Of a stretch of DNA of 33,147 nucleotides, positions 1 to 10,300 are shown piece after piece. The stretch's first letter is position 1. Each line of letters begins with the position of its first letter. A program made the translations under genes and the position numbers. Under the pieces are notes generated by a model. It did not search any database. It was not told where the DNA came from and worked only from the letters and a program-made list of their open reading frames with translations. The stretch covers positions 987,531-1,020,677 of the forward strand of contig NW_003119426.1 of assembly GCF_000003605.2 (NCBI RefSeq), written 5' to 3'. The stretch comes from Saccoglossus kowalevskii. Taxonomy: Eukaryota > Hemichordata > Enteropneusta > Harrimaniidae.

Positions 1-907
1 TCACCTTCCGATTTTTCGCCGCTATATTGTTTTTTATTAGTGCAGTGCAGTGGTAAAAAATCGGGGAAAAAATTATATTAATTTTACTACTAATGAAAGT
101 ATTAGGATTTCTCAGCACTCGAGAATTAAAAACATTGAATTACTAGTACTTTGGTTTTGTCAATTCATGAAATAAATAAAAGTCCTGAAAATAGGGATAG
201 TAATTCCCTCTTTTCAAATACAACCATAATACAAAGCAGTTGTACAGAGCGCAGCGTCTGAATGTCCTAGTGACTGTGTTCAGACGAGCACGCTGGCTCG
301 CTCCTGAATTCCAAACCAACGTAGATTATTGTCCTTATGTACAAACAGTTTACAAAAAACAAAATAATGATCATGCCACCTTAGTCAACATTAGAAATAA
401 TATTGCCTCTTAATTTGAAACCATGAAATATACTTTGATAAAGACAGAAAAGCAAAAGGGTTATGATAATTTAAAAGTGAAATAAATTGTATATATGATG
501 GATATTTATTATTAATAAGGGTGAAGAAACTTATTTTTTCTCTCATGACAAATGATTGTATTAGAGACATTCGCAACATAAATGATATTAAAACACGTAA
601 AGTGCAGAGTCTTGGGAATATTTTCCGCGTTTAAAGAACAGATATTTCTCTATAACCAAATTTGTATAGATGTCTTAAGCTTGGAAAAGAATTGCAGACT
701 TATTGACCAGTGTTGCGGAAACAAACATATTTACATTGCCGACCCCTTGTATATCCAAGGCCATACCATCGAAACCAAAACATTTCCTTACATGCCAAGT
801 ACGTAAATGTGTTCATCATTGCTGCTCTGAAAATAACATTTTCCGGTGCAGCTATTATTCGTATGATGGCGGTGTTTATAAAATGAACGACTCCAACAGT
901 ATGAAAT

Positions 908-1030
908 GTATCACATTTGCGGCAGACGACCATAGCGTGTTTACAAACACGTGTCTACCCGTGAGTCTTTGCGTTTGTTTTATCTTGGGACTCAATTCTC
1001 GCACGTGAGTAGGTAACGACACTCCGCCAT
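908..1030 (+). mobile_element. Family E MITE, degraded copy
   Basis: Shares with the 15280-15454 copy, in order, the segments CATAGCGTGT, TTTACAAACA, GTCTACCC, GGACTCAATTC and a terminal ACTCCGCC-like end. The left border is unclear and the TTAA sites are lost. Overlapping open frames here (703-1008 plus, 700-1085 minus) are explained by this element and chance. Confidence 0.45.
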
Positions 1031-1129
1031 AAACAAAGTAAAGCCTGTCCTCAAAACCAGACAAACAACTTTTATTTGTGTTCATGTCTCGACATAGTCA
1101 GTCGAAAAAACACATTTCTTTTACACATT

Positions 1130-1800
1130 AGTTAAAGCGGGAGTCGTCAACTGCGCATGCGACATACGGTCATAGCGTGTGCGTGTTCGAATTTCATGTA
1201 AACAAACAATGTATTTTACACGCGTTGTATACGTCGCTATGAGTCCCATATCGAAAAGAACGCGGTGCGACGATCACCGCCCTTTTAAACGACACAATTT
1301 TAACACTGGCGCCGATACCCCCCGAGGGCTTCCATGAGATTATTGTAAGATTTTGTAGCATGCATTGAATAATCCTCGGGGCGGAGCTACGTCACGGACG
1401 TTCTACGTTGCTAAGACGCGCACCATTGTACCACGTATTTCTACGGGCTCTGTGCCCGCTGCTGTGGAACGCCGGTGGAAACTCGAGAAAACAACACAAA
1501 CTCAACTTTGAAGTAATTCTGAACAACCAAATTCATATATGTTACACGCGTAGGGATAATCTTGTTACACTGTTCAGGGGACTCTCAACAACCATCGCAA
1601 AGTACCGTTTTCTGCGAGTTTTGGTCTTTGTTTTCATCGCGAGGGTTGCCAGGCGTAGAAAATGCCCGGATGTCCGCTCCCGAGGATACACAAGATATAG
1701 CGTGAGTTGCGCCCTCCGCGTTGCTCAAAACCTCTGATGCCGTTCGGCCGGTGAGGGCACCATTCACGCCGACATGCAAGGCTGAAGTAAACACAGCCGT
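1130..1800. promoter_or_regulatory. CpG-rich island-like stretch with CRE-like site, possible promoter of a neighbouring gene
   Basis: Lines around 1140-1320 and 1380-1790 carry many CpGs (about eight per 60 bp at 1261-1320) where the rest of the window has none or one. A CRE-like TACGTCAC lies at 1388-1395, with GTTGCTAAG and GTTGCCAGGC, X-box-like half sites, nearby. An open frame at 1408-1737 on the plus strand shows no family resemblance and is probably chance. Part of the CpG content comes from a transposable element (1132-1288). A promoter is an inference. Confidence 0.35.
1132..1288 (+). mobile_element. TTAA-flanked MITE, family E copy (157 bp)
   Basis: Begins TTAAAGCGGGAGTCGTCAAC and ends with ATCACCGCCCTTTTAA, so both edges carry TTAA and degenerate inverted ends. 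Internally it shares CATAGCGTGT and GTAAACAAACAA with the copies at about 908-1030 and 15280-15454. TTAA target sites are typical of piggyBac-type non-autonomous elements; the superfamily is inferred from that alone. Confidence 0.5.
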
Positions 1801-1826
1801 GCTATCGCAAACATTTTCAAATCACG

Positions 1827-1962
1827 TACTGTAAAATACTTCTTGATTTTTGACAAGTTTAATGTAAAATATAGGAAAAGTAGTATATTCGCTGGTTTTT
1901 ATTTTCCCTGAATCATTCCTTCAGCGAAAATTAATTTCAAGCAAAATAAGTATTTAACACTA
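1827..1962 (-). mobile_element. MITE family A, shortened copy
   Basis: TACTGTAAAATACTT at the left, then TTTTTGACAAGTT, ATATAGGAAAAGTAGTATATTCGC and GCGAAAATTAATTTCA. This is the reverse-oriented counterpart of the elements at 4769, 12489 and 16324, with part of the interior deleted. It ends in a degraded TATTTAACACTA. Confidence 0.55.
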
Positions 1963-2670
1963 CTAGTAAGAAATTAGGGAAGACGGGACGAAATACACGT
2001 GTATACCGTGCGGAGGTGAGGTGGGGAGAGGACGAATAAAGCAAAATACACTCAATCATTCAAGACAGGATCTCATCAAACCACCACCACTTTGTTATTT
2101 GTAGAATATCTAGTTTTACAACCTTTTCTAAGCAAGCATGGTCCATATTGTTATAACATTTCATTTAGTATAGGTGAGAAGACTGGTATACTTCATCACG
2201 ATTGCTTTGGAGTTTTGGAGCAGTGATACAAGTCAAAATTATTTAGCAGCCTCTCAGCTGACATAGCTCCCCTGTTTGCACAGCAATGCACATTTCAATT
2301 AGAGAATTGACGATATCACAAAATGAACAAATCTGAGAGTGGTCAACAGTATGGTTTTTAACAAGAAGTTGAAAATATCATTTTTTACCAAAAATATTCA
2401 CCAAAATTAGAGAATTAAAGATCTAAGAGAGGTCTACCCAAGGAACATATACACAAAGTATCAAAGCAACCAGCTAGCAGTTTTCAAGAAGAAGTTGAAA
2501 AAGTAAAAAATTTACACTGACAACGGACAATCACTCATATGATAAGCTCCGACCAACAAAGTAGACTGCTGAGCTAAAAAATATTTCTCATCCAGAATGG
2601 CAGTTGGTTAGCAACCATGTCATACTTTTTTAATTCAATTTTACATATGAACCTATGGAATCCAAGCCAA
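1963..2670. repeat. Non-coding stretch with dispersed-repeat-like segment (about 2290-2580)
   Basis: No gene seen. Within 2290-2580 there is an imperfect internal duplication: AATTAGAGAATT at about 2297 and 2405, and AAGAAGTTGAAAA at about 2363 and 2487. It is followed by a GACAACGGACAATCAC and GAGCTAAAAA tail. I recall similar wording in dispersed repeats of bivalve genomes, but cannot verify it here. Confidence 0.3.
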
Positions 2671-2672
2671 TA

Positions 2673-2740
2673 CAGTCAAACCTTGATTTAACCAAACACC
2701 GATTATCCGAATTACCCGAACATGTTTCCAAAGTCCCATA
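2673..2740 (+). mobile_element. Pogo/Tigger-like terminal remnant
   Basis: A TA dinucleotide, then CAGTCAAACCTTGATTTAAC and GATTATCCGAATTACCCGAA. The CAGTNAAACCTYGATTATCCG pattern is characteristic of pogo-class Tc1/mariner terminal inverted repeats. The opposite end was not found nearby, so this is a fragment. Confidence 0.5.
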
Positions 2741-4280
2741 CGTAATTTACTGGCCATTTATTTATGAAATACAAAAAAAAAAATACACAACATAGATACC
2801 AGAGTAACATTGTGTGGGAAAACAGCTTAACATGAAACAATATTGTTTTATAAAAATCATCTTTATTTGACTGTGAACATTCGCATGTTGTATATTATTA
2901 ACCCGTGTATATAACACCCACTGCACACACATATGCCAAAAATAAAAAGAATTGAAAATTAATGGTAAGCGTAAAACATGCATGCAAACACAAAGCAGAA
3001 TATATATACAATATTTATTTGTATGCAACTATAGTGATGCAATGAGGGGGAAAAAATATGAAAAAAAAATTTTAATTATTGTATAAGAGTTATAAATGTC
3101 AACATTAGTTACATAGAGACTTCTCAGAAACAAAATGTTTTTGTATATCCTTGGTCGTCTTTTTTTCTGTAACCTAAGTTCTCTCCTTTTCTTACAAACT
3201 GTGGTGCAATTCCAATTCTGATTTGCTCACAAGATATTTGTTGAATCAGTTAGAATGCAAGAAAACCAACAGGTAAATGTTTTTTTAAGGGAGTGTTAGA
3301 TGCATTAGTTTTCTTCACTGATGCCAAACCAAAACAGATTTTTTTTTTTCTTGTCTTCATGACAGAAATGATTTGCATTTTGAAAACTGTCACAAAAAAT
3401 GTCCCCAACCCCCCAAAAACAGTTGATAAAAAAACATTTCTCTGACCAGTATTCAAAACTCGTATACAAATAATAATACAATTATTTCTATTTTTAATCA
3501 TAAATAGTTTTAAAATATTTCTGTACATTTCCTAGCCTTTATCCAGAAAGATGTAGAGCTACTATAAAAAGTAGGGCGGGGTGTACAGATATTAGTGATA
3601 ATATTACCCCTATGAATACACACTGCCAATTGGCTATGTAGTCCTAATACTGGCATACATACAGAAGCTATTTAACATGTACACATTGCTGAAGAAAAAC
3701 TGCCAACATAGAATCTAAAAGACTATGATGTGATCCCTCCCCCTTTTTCTCAGGAATACATTTGATACCCTGTATTATCACATTCATAATGAGTGTCCAC
3801 ACAGGGTGTATTAAAAGTAAAATATCAATGTGAAATCACAATAGCACAATCATTACATAATGGCTTGTAATAGCTTCTTACTGCTATATACACAAATATC
3901 AAAGTTGTTTATATGAACATGTAGTTACAAAGTTCCAAAAAGAATTGAAATAGATTGAAAAACAAATCTTAGAGATTCACAATGAAAATAGAAGCAACAA
4001 AAAATAGTTCAGAGGTGGCAAAATAGTTTCTATAGGAGGTTGAAGGAAAAACTCCTTGAAAGCCAACCTGAAAAAGTTTCATCAAGTTGATTTTTTTTTA
4101 TAGAACGTACAGTGAACAACTCCAATTTATGTTAAAAATATACAAGTGTGTTGTAGAGATACCAATGTTATGTTGAGTTAAATGAATTACTTGGATGAAA
4201 ACAAAAAAATTTGATTCAAGCACTTGGCATACCATACATCATCAAAAGCAGTTCCCATATTAATAATAAATGTAATGAAC

Positions 4281-4652
4281 CGGTCACTGGTAGCATAGTG
4301 GTTGTCGCATCAGACTCATGTTCAAATCCTACCTTAGGCTGAACATCAAAGGGTCGACCCCTACCCTGGGTGAGTGTGCCACAGACTCAATGGGCAGGCC
4401 AATTCCACTGGCCGAGATTTATTCACTAACGAATGCGACTTTGGGGGAACCTTGGTTATGGTCCGCAGGTGCTTGTGTTCGACCGGGCCTGGTTGACACC
4501 AGGATAGCGCAATACAATTGCCATTTGACAGAGAGATGGCCACACAGCCCTGTAGTCATGTAGTCCCAAACATGAATACGACTTCTGTGGCAAAATGCAC
4601 TATGTGTCATCACTAGCACTTGCAATTTGCACATACAGAAAAAAAAAAAAGT
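4281..4652 (+). mobile_element. tRNA-derived SINE with Pol III A and B boxes
   Basis: The head resembles a tRNA: A box TAGCATAGTGG (4291-4301) and B box GTTCAAATCC (4320-4329). Only 18 nt separate them, about 15 fewer than in a tRNA, so the anticodon/variable region looks deleted. About 300 bp of tRNA-unrelated body follows, and an A-run (4640-4651) closes it. The open frames here (4318-4563 plus, 4361-4676 minus) are element sequence, not genes. Target-site duplications were not resolved. Confidence 0.6.
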
Positions 4653-4768
4653 TGTCAGGAGAGACAACAGTGACACTCAATGTCCGGAACTGTCGCCTGG
4701 CACAAAAATATATTTAAAAAAAAAATGTAATGATAACCATTACCACTGAATATATTGCAGGTTAAAAG

Positions 4769-4970
4769 TACTGTATTTTCACTTGGAATTTATTTTCGCT
4801 GTTTTTGCTGAAGGGATGATTCCGTGAAATTAAAATCCAGCGAATATACTTTTTTTCCTATATTTGACATTCAACTCGTCAAAAATCAGTGAAAATAAAT
4901 TTCATACAAAACGCCCAAAAAGCCTTTTCAGCGAAAATTAATTACAGCTAAAATAAAGTATTTCACAGTA
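4769..4970 (+). mobile_element. MITE family A, copy with TACTGT/ACAGTA ends
   Basis: Begins TACTGTATTTTCACTTGG, contains repeated TTTTCGC/GCGAAAA words and CAACTCGTCAAAAATCAGTG, and ends AAAGTATTTCACAGTA. The ends are inverted repeats and the insertion looks TA-bounded, as for Tc1/mariner-type MITEs. Its right part plus 80 bp of flank recur almost identically at 12578-12771. Confidence 0.65.
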
Positions 4971-5050
4971 TGAGATGATCAGATTTGGGATCACAAAGCA
5001 TAAGTGATGCCAGTCAATACATTACCCAGTCATTCCCAACATGCTATCCA
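4857..5050 (+). repeat. 194-bp near-identical duplicated segment, copy 1
   Basis: Aligns without gaps to 12578-12771 (constant offset 7721), with two differences seen by eye: TTTCATAC/TTTTATAC and AAAGCAT/AAAGTAT. The last 80 bp (4971-5050) lie outside the MITE, so the duplicated unit is not simply a transposon copy. Confidence 0.85.
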
Positions 5051-7328
5051 TTGCCATCTATCAGCAGAAATATTTGACATATCAATTTCCAGAGCAATCG
5101 GGAAAATCTTGGTGTCAACAAAAAAGAATGAACACTGCTACACAGTACATCCCATGCTCATGTGGATCAATAGTGATATAACTGTGAATTTGTCTATTAC
5201 CAAGCGAGATGAAATGTCCATGCGTTGTGTGCATGTAAGGGTGGACACACTTGGGTATGTAGGCTTCTATACACTGGCAACCAATTAAGTCAAAAAATCA
5301 CAACAACCACATAAAAGAAGTACCGTACAGACATTATCAAATGTTGTACAAAGTAACACAAACAGTCATTTGGCATTTTATGTATTTTTTTTTTAAGTTT
5401 TTTTTTTATGAACAGAGAAGTACCGTATTATTATTAGCACAATAGAACAATATTGGGTAGTATTAAGACCCTTGTACTGTATGCGGTAAGACCACTGGTT
5501 GATAATAATTACAGGACATGGTAAAGTTGGAGAAATGAGAAAACAGTTGTCTGGCGAACGTTGTGAGTAAACACAATGCAGCTGGTGGATTGGACAGAAA
5601 GCATCCATTCCCAGCTGTATTTAGGGATAGATCAGTATTTAACTTTTGGGTGGCTAGGACATCTCTTCTAATCTCTAATGAGCAATGTATTAGAGTGTAC
5701 CAACTCCCCCTCGAATTGTAAAACTGTCAACAAACAAGCTATTTTCTGATTGGTCCGACAGTTAGGTGTTAGGGTCAAGTAGCCAATCACACACAGCCTT
5801 GTAAGTTGACTCCTCATTGATTCAAATTTATGTGCTGCAACAGTGATTGCACACATAAATTAAACAACATCACAAGTGTCACAACCAACACAACTTTGCA
5901 CTCTAGTTAACTGTTTTCAAATTTCCACTTCTATCAAACACTTAGTTATACCTGACATTGTTAACAGCATACTGTGAAATGTATTAACCCTTTTAGGCGC
6001 AAATTTTTTTTTCTGTCAAAATGAAGTAAATTTGTTCACATTTTATGTGATTATCACTAAATTCAATCTTAATTATGGACCAAACAGACAAAAAAGTTTT
6101 TATCAGCATTATCTTTGGAAAATAAACTTTTTTGTAGATGTGCCTTTGACTTTGATGCTCAGATGGTTTAATTTGTGAGAGACAAATAAGTGAAAATCAC
6201 AATATTTTGTAGAAGTTCTTTGGGGTTCCAATATCACTCAATACCATAAAATTAAAACATTTACAGCAAGTTACAAGTGTACAAAGTATGTATGTACAAA
6301 GTAGGAAAACATCCCTTAAATCTCTCACAATTTCAAACCCCTCCCTCCCCAATTATATGTCTAAAACAGAGATACAGTAAGATGTTTCTTTTACATTAAA
6401 AGAAACAAGTCAATTAAAGATACAGTAATAATTGCAATCTGACTTGTATAACGTGTATAATCTTTTCATATCAATATTTTTTTTACAAATGCTAAACAAA
6501 GTTTATTCAAATAAAAGATATTTATAATTTTTCTTTTCATCTCTCAGTTTATGGTTTTGTTTAATATTCAATTTTTTTTTTCTTAAGAACAAAAGACAGA
6601 GCTAGGTTATGCTTGTATATTACGGAAACCCTTTTCAAATTGTTATTTCTAACACTACAGTAAATTCTACTAAAGTAATTTAAGCATGGTGTTCATATAG
6701 CTAATACCTGGTTAGGATAGTCTCCCTGAACTGTGGAAATAACACGTGCCCTCACCATAAAAAAACAATGTATACCCACAAAAAATGTAAATGGCAAAAT
6801 AAGAAAATGTCTTTTCGACTTTTTTTTTTTTTAAAGGGTCCTGAAAAATCCACCTACGGTACTGGATGAAGTGAATGGCACAAACTGATGCCTAATGTGT
6901 TGAACAATATGAAGTTTGACATAAAATTTGTTGCTTGTCCGATTTTCTTTCAACTGAAGTGACATCTACCAGACAATTACTAAATTGAGTACCGGCACAT
7001 GCCCTCACAGGTGGACCTGAGACACAAGTTTGTCTTTTTCATATTACTACTTAGTAGCATTGTCATATTTTAAATGGACTCTCTATATCTGATTATAATT
7101 GTATTTGTCCATGAACTTTCCGGGCTACTTAGTTATCAATATGCGTATCATGAACCGAAAAAAGAATAATCTTAGCTCTGTCTTTGTTTTTTTTATATTA
7201 TTTGAATGATAGTCTTAGTACTAAGTAGTCAACTGTTTATACATATATATCACCACCATTAACAGCATCTGCATCAATACTATGTAAATTATCTTTTATT
7301 TAACTTTTGTTTTTTTCATATATTCTTT
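5051..7328. other. Non-coding AT-rich stretch downstream of UBL3
   Basis: No exon, RNA gene or clear element recognised apart from the presumed UBL3 3' UTR. Short open frames at 5004-5288, 5393-5608 and 5668-5856 lack any family resemblance. Several T-homopolymers occur. Confidence 0.5.
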
Positions 7329-7381
7329 TCACAGTATAACACAGCAGTTACTCTCTTCTGTTTTGCCTCGCTTTGTTTGTC
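7329..7381 (-). CDS. UBL3: UBL3 coding exon 5 with CCVIL prenylation box
   Basis: Acceptor CTTTATTTACAG, then two bases completing Gly, then QTKRGKTEESNCCVIL and TGA (plus-strand TCA at 7329-7331). The KTEESNCCVIL end is the UBL3 lipid-anchor tail: a CVIL CAAX box preceded by a second cysteine. The basic QTKRGK stretch before it could help membrane contact. Phase and residues join exactly to exon 4 (NSQ-G-QTKR). Confidence 0.95.
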
Positions 7382-10300
7382 CTGTAAATAAAGAAGAGAA
7401 ATATATTTATGTGGCAAGTGTATGACATATGTTCACACGAACCTTTAAATGGCGGTGATCATCATATAATCAATATGTGCAACCCAATGCAATCTTCCTT
7501 TTGATCTGGCAGCTATAAGCCACTGTAAAACATGTTGAAAAAGCGACATACTATTTTAGCAAATTGTGGTAAAATGACAATAGCGAAATGTTGATTTAGC
7601 GAATCTCTCTTGTTTTTGTTGATTTCCTGTTTTCACAATACTGTAATTTTAATTTTGTTTATTTCACTTACTGGAAAATGCGCTAAATTTAAACCCAGTG
7701 AATATGTAAAATTTAGCATAGAACACATCACCTAAATGATAAAACCGTGAATAAACCCACTGAATATGCCTGAAATGGTAAATCAGCGAAATTTAAATCC
7801 AGTGAAAATTAGTCATTTTACAGTACTTATCCGTCGCGTGCCAAAACAAATGCGCAGTTATCACCTCCATAAAAACAAAGAAAAATTGCCCAGTGTAATA
7901 AGGAAGCATTCCAGATTATTACATTTTCTGTGTTGTTTACAAAGTGCATGTGTGGTTTGGCCACCATTTTGAATTTAGTCATTAGCGACATCTTAAATTA
8001 GCGAATTAGTGCTCTCGCTAAATTCGCTAAAAAGACATGCTTGCGAAAAAGACATGTTTTACAGAATATCAACTTTGATTCTTCCAATCCTTCAAGGTTT
8101 GCACGGGCAGAAATTACATAACAGAACCTTGGTAGAGTCTTTTTTCTATGGGCATTGCCATCTTTGTTTACTTAGTATATGGGACCCCTAACTTGTGTAT
8201 GTGCGATGTGAGAACCACTGCAATTCAATATATATTGATTAATTCAGAAGTGCTGTGTTCAGGAAATCAATGTATTGATCAGATCTGGAATGGACAACCA
8301 AGTACATGACAATATACAGCATTCAGTGAATTGTCTCGTTGTAGGGAATATAGCTTGCACGTAAAAAAAGGTATTGCATGATGTAAAAAAGATATAATCT
8401 TGGAGTGAACATGGAAGATAATAAATCTTTGCTATAACACCACCACTCGTCTAGGATAAATGTAGTGTACCGGTAAACCAAATTTCATCTTTGGACTACT
8501 AAGCAAGACATCTTAGTTTGGGACAGGTTTAGGTGTTCTGTCTGTGATAAATACATATATTCTATAGTATCTTATGATATTGTTGTAAACATAATCCCCA
8601 AATCAATATCACACATATTTCAGAAATGACTTAGAAATAAATGTGACTGGTAGCTTTCTAAACTCAAGTTATAGGGATTTACCGTATATGCTCTATGAGC
8701 CGTGTATGCGTTTATATAAACTACTAAGTTTAGTGTCCATCACATTTATTATGTTTTCAACACATTTACCATTACATTTACTTACGGTAGATGCCAAAAC
8801 TGAAACGTGAAGTTTACATCAAATGTGTATATGCTAGCAAATAGACAAAACCAATAATAGTGGAACTCTGATTTTATAATGATCTAGTTACCATGGTTTC
8901 AATTCATCCTCTGCAATGGCCATTCTAATAACCTTTGGGCATTTTTTTTCATTCGTTTTTAACGCCCTTTCAAAGGTTAACGGAATTATGTATTGATAAT
9001 ATTGATAGTAATCACCTGTTTCTGCCCTTCAATCTGACAAATTACCTACTTTAAAGCACATTCATGATGACAATCAAGTATGGATCTATCATATTTTTGC
9101 AAGAAGTTGCAAGAACACAAGTAATACTTTCACAAAGGTTCATTATACAATCAATGTGATGTCACTATGGTAACCGGTGGGCACCAGATATTCAAGGATG
9201 TGATGTCACAATGGTAACCGAGCCGACACCAGATATTCAAGGACTCTATCTGTATATCAGAGCCAACTTCATCTGTTTTCTTAAAATAACTACAAGGTCA
9301 ATGAAATAGAGGTCAGAAGGCAGTTTTTACATACAAGATGAATGGCCTGTATTTTTTATTTATTTAGTTCTTGCCACTATATCATATCAAGTTACAATCA
9401 TGTATGTACAATGTATATCATGATAGCAAAAATCAAAATAGTGAATATTTTTCCCTGTCTTCCTCTCAATCAGGAAGAATATTTTTTTCTGATCTATTTA
9501 TTAATGCATGAGTGAAGATGCATTGTTCTCCCAGGGCCTTTTAAGTACTTATATGCTCTAATAATATGCTAATTGTGTTTATTACAATGAAAATTTATAA
9601 GTAAATAACTTACAATGCTGGTACATACAGTATGGGAGAACACAGAGCTCAACACATTGCCTGTCAAAGCTATTTTTTCTCATTTATTTTGGCTATCCAT
9701 GGAATCTTTTATACGCTGATGCATTAAAACAAAATCTGTTAGCTACCAATTATTTTTACTGATATTTTCACTATTTTGATGTTGTTTTGGGTATGTCCAT
9801 GAATTGTTATTTTACATGCTTATGTGGATTTAATTCAGCAGATTTTATAGTGAAAATAGCAAAATTAAAAATTAGTGAATGATTAATGAATGTACAGTAC
9901 AATTATCATACTGTTTGAAATTAATCAGCTTCATTTCTATTATAATTCAAATTTCCTTCTATATTACAAATATCACCCGATAGTCCCGTAATAAAAAAGG
10001 AATAATCATAGATACCTTGTGAATTGGGTTCTGGCAGATTCTCCCTTGGAACCAAATGCATTACTGTTGTCTTACCAGTTGGTAGCTGTAAAGCTGTAGA
10101 AATAAACCATATCAGAATTATGATTTTGAGAAATGATAAAAAAACATTGAAGAATAAACAGAAAATGTTCAATCAATATGTGGCTCATTCAGCCATCATA
10201 TGTACCGGTATTCACAAATGGTGAATTCTTGCTTAACTATTATTATAGTTTTCACTTCTGAAATCATAGAAAAATCATAGATTTATTGACAACAACTGTG

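Larger units (their letters stand above)
2750..7328 (-). other. Probable UBL3 3' UTR and downstream flank (3' end unresolved)
   Basis: No coding exon was recognised downstream of the UBL3 stop. AATAAA hexamers on the minus strand occur at 7295-7300 (only about 30 nt after the stop), 6502-6507, 3014-3019, 2862-2867 and 2757-2762. Which is used cannot be decided from sequence. From memory vertebrate UBL3 has a long 3' UTR, so a multi-kb UTR carrying the SINE and MITE below is possible. Two CCAAT-type motifs facing each other at about 5750-5790 lie in otherwise plain AT-rich DNA. Confidence 0.35.

Noticed and set aside
1550-1558. TAGGGATAA resembling the start of a homing-endonuclease (I-SceI) site
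   Set aside because: Only the first 9 of 18 bases agree; expected by chance.
1408-1737. 109-residue plus-strand open frame in the CpG-rich zone
   Set aside because: No domain or family resemblance, no codon-usage signal, and a competing antisense frame; stop codons are simply rarer in this GC-richer patch.
4318-4676. Three open frames of 60-85 residues
   Set aside because: They lie wholly in the tRNA-derived SINE, whose higher GC lowers stop frequency.
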